64,000 nucleotides of DNA, taken from contig NZ_JHYS01000004.1 in NCBI RefSeq assembly GCF_000688255.1, positions 124,001 to 188,000 on the forward strand, read 5' to 3'. Positions 1 to 8,383 of this stretch are shown piece by piece. Every line of letters starts with the position of its first letter. Position 1 is the stretch's first letter. The DNA comes from Simplicispira psychrophila DSM 11588 (GTDB lineage: Bacteria; Pseudomonadota; Gammaproteobacteria; Burkholderiales; Burkholderiaceae_C). The notes beneath the pieces were generated by a model, which worked only from the letters and a program-made list of their open reading frames with translations, was not told the DNA's origin and did no database searches. The position numbers and the translations under genes are program-made.

Positions 1-1
1 T

Positions 2-346
2 TGGAACTGGCGTATGGAATTTGAGGGCTTGCTGGCTGTTGCCGAGGCGCTGCGCAACAGCGCACCGGCCATGGCGCAGCGCGCGCTGCCGGGGACGGTG
101 AACTACGCGCAGATTCCGGCGCTGGCCGAGCGCGGCCTAGTGCGGGTCGAACAATTTTTTGACATGCTCAACCAGCGTTTGGTCGGACGCGAGTTTGTGG
201 CTACCGAACGCTTCAGCATGGCCGACATCACCGCCGTGGTGGCGCTGGACTTTGCGCGCATCGTCAAGCGCAAGCCGCTGGAGTCGCACACCGAGCTGTG
301 GCGCTGGCGCGCCGCGATGGCGGGTCGGCCGTCGATGGCGCTGTAG
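2..346 (+). CDS. Glutathione S-transferase, C-terminal part (5' partial)
   Basis: The frame is open to the window edge, so the N-terminal thioredoxin-like glutathione-binding domain lies outside. About 114 residues of the all-helical C-terminal domain remain; in GSTs this domain forms the electrophile site. The segment FSMADITAVVALDF near residue 70 of the visible part is the usual GST_C helix with its buried Ser...Asp capping box. The stop is TAG, and the next gene on the same strand begins 13 bp later. Substrate cannot be inferred. The ATG at 14 is probably internal, because the upstream codons continue without a stop. Confidence 0.75.
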   Translation, partial: WNWRMEFEGLLAVAEALRNSAPAMAQRALPGTVNYAQIPALAERGLVRVEQFFDMLNQRLVGREFVATERFSMADITAVVALDFARIVKRKPLESHTELWRWRAAMAGRPSMAL

Positions 347-359
347 TGGAAAAGCGGCC

Positions 360-860
360 ATGGACGCACCGAAGACACTGCTGATCGTCTATCACTCGTT
401 GACTGGCGGTACGCGGCAGATGGCCGAGGCGGCGCGTGCTGGTGCGGCCACTGAAGACGGCGTAGCAGTGCGCCTGCTGCACGCCTTTGCTGCCGGGCCG
501 CAGGACGTGCTGGCCGCCGATGGCTATCTGTTTGCCACGCCTGAAAATCTGGCGGCGATCAGCGGGCCGTTGAAAGATTTTTTTGATCGCACCTATTACG
601 CTGCGCTCGACCAGCTCAATGGCCGGCCCTACGCCAGCCTGATTTGCGCCGGCAGCGACGGCAGCAATGCCGCGCGGCAGATCGCGCGCATTGCCACCGG
701 CTGGCGGCTGAAAGCTGTGGCCGAGCCGCTCATCGTCTGCACCCACGCGCAAACGCCCGAGGCCATCCTGGCAGCCAAACAGATCAGCGCAGAAGCGCTG
801 GAGCGCTGCCGCACGGTGGGCGAAGCCTTGGCGGCGGGGCTGGCACTGGGCGTGTTCTGA
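360..860 (+). CDS. Flavodoxin-like / NAD(P)H-dependent FMN reductase family protein
   Basis: A 166-residue cytoplasmic flavodoxin-fold protein. The N-terminus KTLLIVYHSLTGGTRQMAEAA is a beta strand followed by the phosphate loop that binds FMN. FATPENLAAISGPLKDFFDR (about residues 60-80) matches the second flavin loop of WrbA/flavodoxin-like proteins. The ATG at 360 was chosen because it opens directly on the flavodoxin strand; longer in-frame starts would overlap the GST gene out of frame. It follows the GST gene by 13 bp, so co-transcription is likely. Its redox partner is unknown. Confidence 0.7.
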   Translation: MDAPKTLLIVYHSLTGGTRQMAEAARAGAATEDGVAVRLLHAFAAGPQDVLAADGYLFATPENLAAISGPLKDFFDRTYYAALDQLNGRPYASLICAGSDGSNAARQIARIATGWRLKAVAEPLIVCTHAQTPEAILAAKQISAEALERCRTVGEALAAGLALGVF

Positions 861-863
861 TCC

Positions 864-915
864 TTTTTTTATAGCTGTAAGCGCTTGTATAGAAAGCGCT
901 CAAGGCCGATTTGAC
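864..915 (+). repeat. Dispersed intergenic repeat, degenerate copy
   Basis: Contains ATAGCTGTAAGCGCTTGTATAG followed by AAAGCGCTCAAGGCCGATTTGAC, the AGCTAT...AGCGCT...TTTGACT layout seen at many intergenic sites in this window. The rest of the 861-1075 gap shows no gene. Confidence 0.6.
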
Positions 916-1075
916 TGGTGTTTTCGTCCTGTGCGCTGTGGTTGCTGTCAACGCCAGCCGGCTCGTCCCAGGGCGCATGGGCAGGGCCGAGCCGGTGCCC
1001 AGCGCGAATGTGCGCCAGCCCCTAGACTTGGGCGTCCATTTTCAGCGCCCACGCGCCACTTCAGGAGAAATCACC

Positions 1076-1972
1076 ATGCCGTTTGAAGATCTCCGCTCTG
1101 ATGTCCAGTCCCTGCTGCCGGGCCGTAGCACCGAAGCCGGCGCGACCCGGCGCACCGCTTTGCAGGCCGCGCTGGGCCTGGGCTACGCCGCCGCTGCCGC
1201 GCCGCTGATGGCACAAACAGCCATTACCACGTCGGCCGATAGCCTGGATGCAGGCACCGTGCACTACGAAGTCACCGGCTTCCAAGTGCCTGCCTACCGT
1301 GCGGCGCCAGCGGGCAAGACCGGTTTGCCGGTGGTGCTGGTGATCCAGGAAATTTTTGGTGTCCACGCCTATATCACCGACGTCTGCCGCCGCTTGGCGC
1401 ACGCCGGTTATCTGGCAATAGCGCCCGAGTTGTATGCGCGCCAGGGCGACCCAGCGCAATACACCGACATCGCCAAACTGATGGCCGAGGTGGTGGCGAA
1501 GGTGCCCGACGCCCAGGTCCTGACCGATCTGGACGGCGCCGTGCAGTGGGCTGCGGCGCACGGCGGCGACGCAGCGCGTATCGGCATCACCGGTTTTTGT
1601 TGGGGCGGGCGTATCACCTGGCTGTATGCGGCGCACGGCCCGGTCAAAGCCGGCGTGGCGTGGTACGGGCGGCTGGTGGGCAGCGCCAGTGCGCTCACGC
1701 CGCAGCAGCCGATCGACTTGGCGCCGCGTCTCAATGCGCCGGTGCTGGGGCTGTATGGCGGGCAGGACGGCGGCATTCCCCTTGACACGGTTGATAAGAT
1801 GAAAGTTGCCTTGGCGCAGGGTCCGGCCGCCGCCAAGGCGTCTGAGTTTGTGATTTATCCCGATGCATCCCATGCTTTCCATGCCGACTACCGCCCCAGC
1901 TACCGCCAGGGCCCGGCCGAGGACGGCTGGAAGCGGGCGTTGGCCTGGTTCAAGGCACACGGCGTGGCTTGA
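1076..1972 (+). CDS. Dienelactone hydrolase family protein with Tat-like signal
   Basis: A 298-residue alpha/beta-hydrolase. TRRTALQAALGLGYAAAAAPLMAQ (about residues 24-47) resembles a twin-arginine signal ending in an Ala-rich cleavage region, so export is likely. The mature part carries LVIQEIFGVHAYITDVCRRLA, then GFCWGGR around the nucleophile, where dienelactone hydrolases have a Cys in G-x-C-x-G-G. A late DASHAFHADYR supplies Asp and His of the triad. The ATG at 1076 has an AGGAG box upstream; an in-frame ATG at 911 would add a poorly conserved 55 residues. Substrate in vivo is unknown. A strong terminator follows. Confidence 0.8.
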   Translation: MPFEDLRSDVQSLLPGRSTEAGATRRTALQAALGLGYAAAAAPLMAQTAITTSADSLDAGTVHYEVTGFQVPAYRAAPAGKTGLPVVLVIQEIFGVHAYITDVCRRLAHAGYLAIAPELYARQGDPAQYTDIAKLMAEVVAKVPDAQVLTDLDGAVQWAAAHGGDAARIGITGFCWGGRITWLYAAHGPVKAGVAWYGRLVGSASALTPQQPIDLAPRLNAPVLGLYGGQDGGIPLDTVDKMKVALAQGPAAAKASEFVIYPDASHAFHADYRPSYRQGPAEDGWKRALAWFKAHGVA

Positions 1973-2024
1973 GGCGGTGCCATAGAACGCTCCTTACGCG
2001 CGCAGGCGGATGCCGCGCCATAAC

Positions 2025-2056
2025 AGCCGCCCCGCTCCGGTGGGGCGGCTTTTTTG
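2025..2056 (+). terminator. Rho-independent terminator after the hydrolase gene
   Basis: A nine-base-pair stem (AGCCGCCCC / GGGGCGGCT) with an eight-base loop runs into a T tract, 52 bp after the hydrolase stop codon. Confidence 0.85.
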
Positions 2057-2091
2057 GTGCCGGTAGCGATGTGGCGGCAGCCCGGATGCAG

Positions 2092-2163
2092 ATTTTTATT
2101 TTAAGTCAAATCGGCCTATAGGCCATACAGGATAAGCGCATAGAGCTATGACATTAATAGCAA
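2092..2163 (+). repeat. Dispersed repeat copy overlapping the ZIP gene start
   Basis: AAGTCAAATCGGCCTATAGG followed by GATAAGCGCATAGAGCTATGACA has the family layout (AGTCAAAT, a GGCC palindrome, GCGCTA-like core, AGCTAT). The ATG of the ZIP transporter gene lies in its AGCTATG end. Confidence 0.65.
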
Positions 2164-2972
2164 TTATTTTGGCCACGTTGGCGTCCGGCATTGGCAGTGT
2201 GTGGCTGGCCGCGTGGCTGTTGCGCAGCGGCTTAGGGGGGGGGTCGGGCAGCGTCGGGCCGCAACATCTTTTGAGCCTGGCCGCGGGCGCCTTGCTGGCC
2301 ACGGCCTTCATGCACCTGTTGCCCGAGGCGTTCGAGAGCCAGGCCGGCGCACAAGACCTGTTTGCCACCTTGCTGGTTGGCGTGGTGTTTTTCTTCATGC
2401 TGGAAAAGGCCGAGTTGTGGCACCACGGCCACGAGCACGGCGATGCGCAGGCCGGCCACGGACATGACCACGGCCACGGCCACGTTCATCACCCTTCTGA
2501 GGTTGCGGGCGGTGCCCGTCTGGGCGGCTGGACGGTGTTGACCGGCGACAGCGTGCACTGCTTTGGCGATGGCGTGCTGATTGCCTCGGCCTTTGTCGCT
2601 GATATGCGCCTGGGACTGATTGCTGCCGCGTCGGTGCTGGCGCACGAGGTGCCACACCACATGGGCGACCTGGTCGTGATGCTAAATAGCAGCACCAACC
2701 GCAACATGGCGCTGATCAAGGTGTCGCTGGCCGGGGCGGTGACGGCGCTGGGTGGTTTGGCAGGTTACTTTCTGCTGGAGCAGTTGCACGACTGGCTGCC
2801 GTACTTTCTGGTGGTGGCCTCCAGCAGTTTTGTCTATGTGGCGCTGGCGGATTTGATTCCGCAATTGCAAAAGCGCCTGTCAGCGCGCGAAACCGCCGTG
2901 CAGATCGCCATGCTGTTGACCGGCATGGCCGTGGTGACGCTGGTCAGCAGTCTGGCGCACGGCGGCCACTGA
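2148..2972 (+). CDS. ZIP family divalent metal transporter
   Basis: A 274-residue inner-membrane protein with about seven to eight hydrophobic segments. HLLPEAF (about 64-70) is the conserved helix-2 motif. A His-rich cytoplasmic loop with repeated HGHDHGHGHVHH (about 94-114) follows helix 3, as in zinc-binding ZIP loops. The metal-site helices read GDSVHCFGDGVLIASAF and HEVPHHMGD. ZIP proteins import Zn2+ and related metals. The first metal motif is normally H-N-x-x-D, but here Asn is replaced by Cys. The start codon lies in a dispersed repeat, and the next gene is convergent, 8 bp away. Confidence 0.88.
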   Translation: MTLIAIILATLASGIGSVWLAAWLLRSGLGGGSGSVGPQHLLSLAAGALLATAFMHLLPEAFESQAGAQDLFATLLVGVVFFFMLEKAELWHHGHEHGDAQAGHGHDHGHGHVHHPSEVAGGARLGGWTVLTGDSVHCFGDGVLIASAFVADMRLGLIAAASVLAHEVPHHMGDLVVMLNSSTNRNMALIKVSLAGAVTALGGLAGYFLLEQLHDWLPYFLVVASSSFVYVALADLIPQLQKRLSARETAVQIAMLLTGMAVVTLVSSLAHGGH

Positions 2973-2980
2973 CCTGCGTA

Positions 2981-3769
2981 TCAAGCGCCAATCGCAAACA
3001 CCGCCGGCGTGTTTTTGTCCGGCCCGCCGGGTTTGTCGCGCCACTGCTGCACGCTTTGGCTGCGCGTGGCGCTGCTGGCCAGCGTCAGGCCGCTGCTGAC
3101 CGACAGGCGCGTATTCGGGTGCAGCGTGTGCAAGAGCCCCTGGAGCAGGGCGGCGTTGCGGTAGGGCGTTTCGATGAACAGTTGCGTCTGGCCGGTCTTG
3201 AGCGCTAGCGCTTCGAGTGCGCGGATGCGCTGGGCCCGTTCGTCGCTGTCCTGCGGCAAATAGCCGACAAAGGCAAAGTTTTGTCCGTTCAGGCCACTGG
3301 CGGCCAGCGCCAGCAGCAGCGACACCGGCCCGATCAGCGGCACCACCGTGATGCCCAACGCGTGCGCAGCGCGCACCACCGAGCTGCCGGGGTCGGCCAC
3401 GGCAGGCATGCCGGCTTCGCTGACCAGCCCCATGTCGTGCCCGGCCAGCGCTGCGGCCAGCAGCGGGCGCGCGTCAAACACGGCCGAGCCTTTGCCGCCG
3501 TGGTCACCTTTTTTGTGCACTTCGCGCGGCAGCTCGGTGAGGGTCTGCTCTTGCAGCGGCAGGGCCAGCGGGTGCAGGGCATCGACACGCTTCAGATAGG
3601 CACGGGCGCTTTTGGCGTTTTCGCAGACCCAGTGCGTCAGGCGCGCGGCGGTGGTGAGCGTGGCTTCGGGCAGGCTGCCTTGCAGCGGCATTTGCGTGTC
3701 GCAGCCAAAGTCCAGTGGCGCCGGCACCAGGTACAGCGTGCCGTGTTTTTTATCTGTCGGTGCGTTCAT
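2981..3769 (-). CDS. SAM-dependent methyltransferase, RsmI / tetrapyrrole methylase family
   Basis: A 262-residue cytoplasmic protein of the tetrapyrrole-methylase fold. GTLYLVPAPL opens the fold in the way GTLYVVATPIGN does in RsmI. LVSEAGMPAVADPGSSVVRAAH (about 115-136) is the RsmI-type SAM and substrate loop, followed by VVPLIGPVSLLLALAASGL. RsmI methylates the ribose of C1402 in 16S rRNA. The shorter, divergent motifs here suggest a paralogue rather than RsmI itself, so the target is left open. Its ATG overlaps the maf stop by four bases, indicating translational coupling. Confidence 0.75.
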   Translation of the reverse strand: MNAPTDKKHGTLYLVPAPLDFGCDTQMPLQGSLPEATLTTAARLTHWVCENAKSARAYLKRVDALHPLALPLQEQTLTELPREVHKKGDHGGKGSAVFDARPLLAAALAGHDMGLVSEAGMPAVADPGSSVVRAAHALGITVVPLIGPVSLLLALAASGLNGQNFAFVGYLPQDSDERAQRIRALEALALKTGQTQLFIETPYRNAALLQGLLHTLHPNTRLSVSSGLTLASSATRSQSVQQWRDKPGGPDKNTPAVFAIGA

Positions 3770-4365
3770 GGCAGCACCAATCCCGCAGCGCGCAGCATCC
3801 GGCAGGTGCGGATCAGCGGCAGGCCGATCAGTGCCGTCGGGTCGTCGCTGTCGATGGCGTCCAGCAGGCTGATGCCCAGTCCCTCGCTCTTGGCGCTGCC
3901 GGCACAGTCGTAGGGCTGCTCAGCGCGCAGGTAGCGCTCGATCTCTGCATCCGTCAGCGCGCGAAAGCGCACCGTGACCGGCGCCAGATCGACCTGTTCA
4001 AAGCCGCTGTCCGGGCAGACCACGGCGACGGCAGTTTGAAACACCACGCTGTGGCCGCTCATCTGGCGCAGTTGCGCGGTGGCGCGCTGGTGCGTGCCGG
4101 GCTTGCCCAATGGTTGTCCGGCCAGATCGGCCACTTGATCCGAGCCGATGACGATGGCACCGGGGTGCTGGGCGGCGACGGCGTGGGCCTTGGCCAGAGC
4201 CAAGCGCAGCGCCAGCGCGCGTGGAGCTTCGCGGGGCAGCGGAGTTTCGTCCACGTCGGGGGCGAAAACAGTGAAATCAAGGTGCAGACGTTGCAGCAAT
4301 TGGCGCCGGTAAGGCGAGGTCGAGCCCAAAACCAGGGGGCGCTGTAGGGTGGCGGATTCATGCAT
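3766..4365 (-). CDS. Maf-like nucleotide pyrophosphatase (YceF type)
   Basis: A 199-residue cytoplasmic Maf/Ham1-superfamily protein. It opens with LVLGSTSPYRRQLLQRL, the Maf signature that lines the nucleotide site. It also has DVDETPLP, KAHAVAAQHPGAIVIGSDQVA with the catalytic Asp, and SAKSEGLGISLLDAIDSDDPTALIGLPL. YceF-type Maf proteins hydrolyse m7GTP and related modified nucleotides to monophosphates. It is divergent from the yceD gene, with 25 bp between the two starts, so the promoters overlap or are embedded. It is the first gene of a two-gene minus-strand unit. Confidence 0.85.
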   Translation of the reverse strand: MHESATLQRPLVLGSTSPYRRQLLQRLHLDFTVFAPDVDETPLPREAPRALALRLALAKAHAVAAQHPGAIVIGSDQVADLAGQPLGKPGTHQRATAQLRQMSGHSVVFQTAVAVVCPDSGFEQVDLAPVTVRFRALTDAEIERYLRAEQPYDCAGSAKSEGLGISLLDAIDSDDPTALIGLPLIRTCRMLRAAGLVLP

Positions 4366-4390
4366 AGCGTGATTCTCTTACACTGCGCGC

Positions 4391-4942
4391 ATGACCAAGG
4401 ATTACTCACCCGACCGGCTCGATGTCAAGGCTTTTGTGCAGGCAGGCGCGCACTTGAAAGGCCATGACTCGCTGTTGAAATATGAGCGCCTCGTGCAAGA
4501 AGCGCATGGCATTCATCCCGATTTGCATGTGGATTGGCAGGTGCAGGGCGAGCTGCGCGCCGCAGAAGGCCCAGCCCCAGAGGCGTGGATGCATCTGACG
4601 GTGCAGGCCACGCAGCCGCTGTTGTGCCAGCGCTGCCTGACGCCAGTCGATGTGCCGCTGGAGGTCGATCGCTGGTTTCGCTTTGTGGCCGATGAAGCCA
4701 CCGCTGAAGCACTGGACGACGATGCAGAAGAAGACCTGCTAGCCATCAGCCGCGAGTTTGATTTGCATGCGCTGATTGAAGACGAACTGCTGATGGCCCT
4801 GCCGGTGGTGGCCCGCCATGAGGAATGCCCGGTGGTGGTGCCGATGGTGTCGAGCAGCGAAGACTTTGATGCGGCCGAGGCGGAAAAACCCAACCCATTT
4901 GCGGCACTGACAGGGTTTAAGGGGGACAAGTCCGGTAGTTAA
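4391..4942 (+). CDS. yceD: YceD / DUF177 family protein
   Basis: A 183-residue acidic cytoplasmic protein. It has two CxxC-type cysteines in LLCQRCLTPVDVPL (about 77-90), then a strongly acidic stretch around DDDAEEDLLAISREFDLHALIEDELLMALPVVARHEEC. This is the DUF177 pattern. The family sits next to rpmF in most bacteria and is linked to 23S rRNA accumulation. Here rpmF follows by 102 bp on the same strand, the expected neighbour. The start gives the usual family length. Confidence 0.85.
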   Translation: MTKDYSPDRLDVKAFVQAGAHLKGHDSLLKYERLVQEAHGIHPDLHVDWQVQGELRAAEGPAPEAWMHLTVQATQPLLCQRCLTPVDVPLEVDRWFRFVADEATAEALDDDAEEDLLAISREFDLHALIEDELLMALPVVARHEECPVVVPMVSSSEDFDAAEAEKPNPFAALTGFKGDKSGS

Positions 4943-4954
4943 ATCTGCTTGAGA

Positions 4955-4960
4955 TATAAT
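4955..4960 (+). promoter_or_regulatory. Possible -10 box for rpmF
   Basis: A perfect TATAAT lies 85 bp upstream of rpmF, after the yceD stop. No good -35 hexamer was found at 16-18 bp spacing, so this is only a suggestion that rpmF has its own promoter. Confidence 0.35.
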
Positions 4961-5044
4961 TGCGGGCTTCACGCGAATCTCCTTGTGTCTCTTAAATGGG
5001 CTGATCGCGTTTTTACCAACCCTCTTTCAGACCAGGAGCCAATC

Positions 5045-5227
5045 ATGGCCGTTCAGCAAAATAAAAAATCTCCTTCCAAGCGCGGTATGCACCGTTCGCA
5101 CAATGCCATCACGGTACCCGGTATCGCTGTTGAGCCCACCACCGGCGAAATCCACCTGCGCCACCACATCAGCCCCAACGGTTTCTACCGTGGCCGCCAG
5201 GTGTTGAAGAGCAAGGCTGAAGCCTGA
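5045..5227 (+). CDS. rpmF: 50S ribosomal protein L32
   Basis: A 60-residue basic ribosomal protein. [19 protein letters not shown] is the diagnostic L32 N-terminus, and [20 protein letters not shown] matches the proteobacterial C-terminus. The zinc-binding cysteines found in some L32 paralogues are absent, as is usual for proteobacteria. The ATG at 5045 has an AGGAG box seven bases upstream; a longer in-frame start at 4949 is spurious. A terminator follows within 30 bp. Confidence 0.97.
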   Translation: MAVQQNKKSPSKRGMHRSHNAITVPGIAVEPTTGEIHLRHHISPNGFYRGRQVLKSKAEA

Positions 5228-5252
5228 CCCTGGTCAGAAGCTTCGACCGCCG

Positions 5253-5292
5253 AGGCCCGTAGCTACATCATTCGTAGCGCGGGCCTTTTTTT
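5253..5292 (+). terminator. Terminator after rpmF
   Basis: A stem of AGGCCCG with GCTAC paired to GTAGC and CGGGCCT, interrupted by one bulge, is followed by seven Ts. Confidence 0.85.
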
Positions 5293-5341
5293 ATGCATTG
5301 CGTTCTAACCTTGGCCGTACAGGCGGCCCAGCACCTCTTCC

Positions 5342-6394
5342 ATGATTACTCTGGCTGTTGATTGCATGGGGGGCGACCATGGCCCCCGCATCACGCTGGC
5401 GGCGTGCCGCCGGTTTTTGGATGACCATGCCGATGCACGGCTGCTGCTGGTGGGTTTGCCCGAGGTATTGCAGGGGTTTGCGCACGAGCGCGCCACGCTG
5501 GTGCCCGCCAGCCAGGTCGTGACCATGGATGACCCGGTCGAGATCGCCTTGCGGCGTAAAAAAGACTCGTCCATGCGTGTTGCCATTCAGCAGGTCAAGG
5601 ACGGTAAAGCCGCTGCGGCCGTGTCCGCTGGCAATACCGGTGCCCTGATGGCGATTGCCCGCTATGTGCTCAAAACCCTGGATGGCATCGATCGGCCCGC
5701 CATTGCCGGCCAGTTACCCAACGCCAAGGGTGGCTCGACCACGGTGCTTGATTTAGGTGCCAATGTGAACAGTACGGCGCAGCATCTGCTGGAATTTGCC
5801 GTCCTCGGTTCGGCGCTCGATTCGGTGCTCAAGGGCAAAGAAAATCCCACCGTCGGTTTGCTCAATATTGGTGAAGAAGCCATCAAGGGCAACGACGTCA
5901 TCAAGAAAGCCGGCGAGCTGCTGCGCCAAGCTGGTCAGTCAGGCCAGATTAATTTTGTCGGTAATGTCGAAGGCAATGACATCTTCAAAGGTACGGCAGA
6001 CATCGTGGTCTGCGACGGCTTTGTCGGCAATGTGGCGCTCAAGGCCAGCGAAGGCTTGGCGGGCATGGTCGGTGGTTTTTTAAAGCAAGAGTTTTCGCGT
6101 ACTGTGTTCACCAAAATATCGGCCATCGTCGCCTATCCGGTACTATCGGCCTTCAAAAAACGGGTGGATCATCGGCGCTACAACGGCGCGGCGCTGCTCG
6201 GGCTGCGCGGTCTGGTGTTTAAAAGCCACGGTTCAGCCGATGAAGTGGCCTTCGGTCAGGCCATAGGCCGCGCGTATGATGCAGCCCGCAACAACCTGCT
6301 GGACCGTGTCCGCGACCGCATTGCCAGTGCAGCGCCTTTCTTGCTGCCCCCCAATGCACCTGTAGACAGCGACGCGACGCCAGCGCCACTCTGA
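5342..6394 (+). CDS. plsX: Phosphate acyltransferase PlsX
   Basis: A 350-residue peripheral membrane enzyme that converts acyl-ACP and phosphate to acyl-phosphate, the donor for PlsY in phosphatidic acid synthesis. [20 protein letters not shown] is the PlsX N-terminus. [13 protein letters not shown] (about 98-110) and the late [15 protein letters not shown] are conserved family blocks. The stop overlaps the fabH ATG by one base (TGATG), so the two are translationally coupled. This rpmF-plsX-fab order is the classical bacterial arrangement. Confidence 0.96.
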   Translation: MITLAVDCMGGDHGPRITLAACRRFLDDHADARLLLVGLPEVLQGFAHERATLVPASQVVTMDDPVEIALRRKKDSSMRVAIQQVKDGKAAAAVSAGNTGALMAIARYVLKTLDGIDRPAIAGQLPNAKGGSTTVLDLGANVNSTAQHLLEFAVLGSALDSVLKGKENPTVGLLNIGEEAIKGNDVIKKAGELLRQAGQSGQINFVGNVEGNDIFKGTADIVVCDGFVGNVALKASEGLAGMVGGFLKQEFSRTVFTKISAIVAYPVLSAFKKRVDHRRYNGAALLGLRGLVFKSHGSADEVAFGQAIGRAYDAARNNLLDRVRDRIASAAPFLLPPNAPVDSDATPAPL

Positions 6395-7371
6395 TGAAAC
6401 GCTACTCACGTATTACTGGTACTGGCAGTCATTTGCCCGTGCACCGGGTGACCAATGCCGACTTGGTGGCCGACTTGGCCGCGCGCGGTGTCGAGTCCTC
6501 GGATGAATGGATCGTCGCGCGCACCGGTATTTCTGCGCGCCACTTTGCTGCGTCTGACGTCGCTTGCAGTGACATGGCGCTGGATGCGGCGCGCCATGCC
6601 TTGCAGGCCGCCGGATGCGGGCCCAAAGACATCGACCTGATCATCATCGCCACCTCGACGCCGGACATGGTGTTCCCCTCGACGGCGGCGATTTTGCAAC
6701 ACAAGCTGGGCGCTAATGGCTGCCCGGCGTTTGATGTGCAGGCGGTGTGCAGCGGCTTTATTTACGCCCTGACGGTGGCCGATGCCATGATCCGCGCCGG
6801 CGCTGCCACGCGGGCGCTGGTGGTGGGCTCAGAAATTTTCAGCCGCTTGCTGGACTTCACCGACCGCGGTACCTGTGTGCTGTTTGGTGACGGCGCCGGT
6901 GCGGTGGTGCTGGAAGCGTCAGACACGCCCGGTATTTTGGCCAGCGACCTGCACGCCGATGGCAAGTACGTCGATATTTTGTGCGTCCCCGGCCATGTCT
7001 CGGGCGGTCAGATCACCGGCAAGCCCTTGCTGACCATGGACGGCCAGGCGGTATTCAAGCTGGCTGTCGGCCTGCTGGAGAGTGCGGCGCTGGCCACGCT
7101 GGCCAAGGCCGGCCTGACCGAGGCCGACATCGATTGGCTGATTCCGCATCAAGCCAACATCCGCATCATGCAAAGCACCGCGCGCAAGCTCAAATTGTCG
7201 ATGGACAAGGTGGTGGTGACGGTCGATCAGCACGGCAACACCTCGGCGGCATCGATTCCGTTGGCGCTGGATTACGCGGTGCGCTCGGGCCAGGTCAAAC
7301 CCGGTGAAACGCTGCTGCTCGAAGGCGTGGGCGGTGGCTTCACCTGGGGTGCGGTGCTCTTGAAGCTGTAG
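6394..7371 (+). CDS. fabH: 3-oxoacyl-ACP synthase III
   Basis: A 325-residue cytoplasmic condensing enzyme that starts fatty-acid synthesis by joining acetyl-CoA to malonyl-ACP. All three catalytic residues are visible: Cys in [10 protein letters not shown] (about 113), His in [10 protein letters not shown] (about 250) and Asn in [10 protein letters not shown] (about 280). [15 protein letters not shown] closes the protein as in other FabH enzymes. The start codon overlaps the plsX stop. A partial dispersed repeat separates it from fabD. Confidence 0.96.
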   Translation: MKRYSRITGTGSHLPVHRVTNADLVADLAARGVESSDEWIVARTGISARHFAASDVACSDMALDAARHALQAAGCGPKDIDLIIIATSTPDMVFPSTAAILQHKLGANGCPAFDVQAVCSGFIYALTVADAMIRAGAATRALVVGSEIFSRLLDFTDRGTCVLFGDGAGAVVLEASDTPGILASDLHADGKYVDILCVPGHVSGGQITGKPLLTMDGQAVFKLAVGLLESAALATLAKAGLTEADIDWLIPHQANIRIMQSTARKLKLSMDKVVVTVDQHGNTSAASIPLALDYAVRSGQVKPGETLLLEGVGGGFTWGAVLLKL

Positions 7372-7372
7372 C

Positions 7373-7415
7373 TTATAGCGCAGGTGTTTAAAGGGCTAGA
7401 GCCCTATTTCATTCA
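7373..7415 (+). repeat. Partial dispersed repeat between fabH and fabD
   Basis: TATAGCGCAGGTGTTTAAAG followed by GGCTAGAGCCCTATTT resembles the copy upstream of leuB (GCGCACGTGTTTAAAGGGCTAGAAGC). Confidence 0.6.
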
Positions 7416-7432
7416 TATTTTTAATAATTCGC

Positions 7433-8383
7433 ATGAAATCTTTTGCTTTTGTCTTTCCCGGCCAGGGTTCGCAGGCCGTGGGCATGTTGAACGGCTGGGG
7501 CGATCACCCGGTGGTGGCGCAGACGCTGCAAGAAGCCTCTGATGCGCTGGGCGAAGACATCGCTCGCCTGATCCAGGACGGCCCCAAGGAGCGGCTGGCC
7601 CTGACCACCAACACCCAGCCGGTGATGCTAGTCGCCGGTGTCGCCGCCTGGCGCGTCTGGCGTGCCGAGGGCGGTGCGCTACCGGCGGCGGTCGCCGGAC
7701 ACTCGCTGGGCGAATATTCGGCACTGGTGGCATCGGGCGTGTTGACGCTGGGCCAGGCAGCGCCGCTGGTGCGTCTGCGCGCCGCCGCCATGCAGGAAGC
7801 CGTGCCGGTGGGCACCGGTGCTATGGCCGCTATTCTGGGTTTGGATGCTACAAAAGTAATAGCTGGTTGCGCAGAGGTGACGGCCGCTATAGCCGGAAAT
7901 GGCGTTGAAATCGTCGAAGCCGTGAATTTCAACGACCCGGCGCAAACGGTGATCGCCGGTAGCAAGGCGGCGGTCGAAAAAGCCTGTGAAATGTTGAAAG
8001 CGGCGGGTGCCAAGCGCGCACTGCCGCTGCCGGTGTCGGCACCGTTCCACTCCAGCCTGATGCAGCCCGCCGCTGAAAAGCTGCGCGTGGCGCTGGCCGC
8101 CACCCCGCTGTCCACGCCGCAAATTCCGGTACTGAACAACATCGATGTCGCCGTGCAGCAAGACGCTGAGGCCATCCGCGACGCGCTGGTCCGCCAAGCC
8201 TTTGGTCCGGTGCGCTGGGTCGAATGCGTGCAGGCGCTGAAGGCGCGCGGCATCACCCATCTGATTGAATGCGGTCCCGGCAAGGTGCTGGCGGGTTTGG
8301 TGCGTCGCATCGATGCCGATCTGGTTGGCGCCGCGCTGTACGACCCCGCTACCCTCAACGAAGTCAAGGAACTGCTGGCATGA
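7433..8383 (+). CDS. fabD: Malonyl-CoA:ACP transacylase
   Basis: A 316-residue cytoplasmic enzyme that loads malonate from CoA onto acyl carrier protein. FVFPGQGSQAVGML (about 5-18) and AGHSLGEYSALVASG, with the catalytic Ser, are diagnostic. The His partner lies in PVSAPFHSSLM (about 201-211). Its stop overlaps the fabG start by four bases (ATGA). The start at 7433 fits the family N-terminus exactly. Confidence 0.96.
   Translation: MKSFAFVFPGQGSQAVGMLNGWGDHPVVAQTLQEASDALGEDIARLIQDGPKERLALTTNTQPVMLVAGVAAWRVWRAEGGALPAAVAGHSLGEYSALVASGVLTLGQAAPLVRLRAAAMQEAVPVGTGAMAAILGLDATKVIAGCAEVTAAIAGNGVEIVEAVNFNDPAQTVIAGSKAAVEKACEMLKAAGAKRALPLPVSAPFHSSLMQPAAEKLRVALAATPLSTPQIPVLNNIDVAVQQDAEAIRDALVRQAFGPVRWVECVQALKARGITHLIECGPGKVLAGLVRRIDADLVGAALYDPATLNEVKELLA

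Noticed and set aside
7815-7900. Repeat-like DNA inside fabD (GCTACAAAAGTAATAGCTG)
   Set aside because: The protein segment fits the normal FabD length and pattern, so an insertion is not supported.
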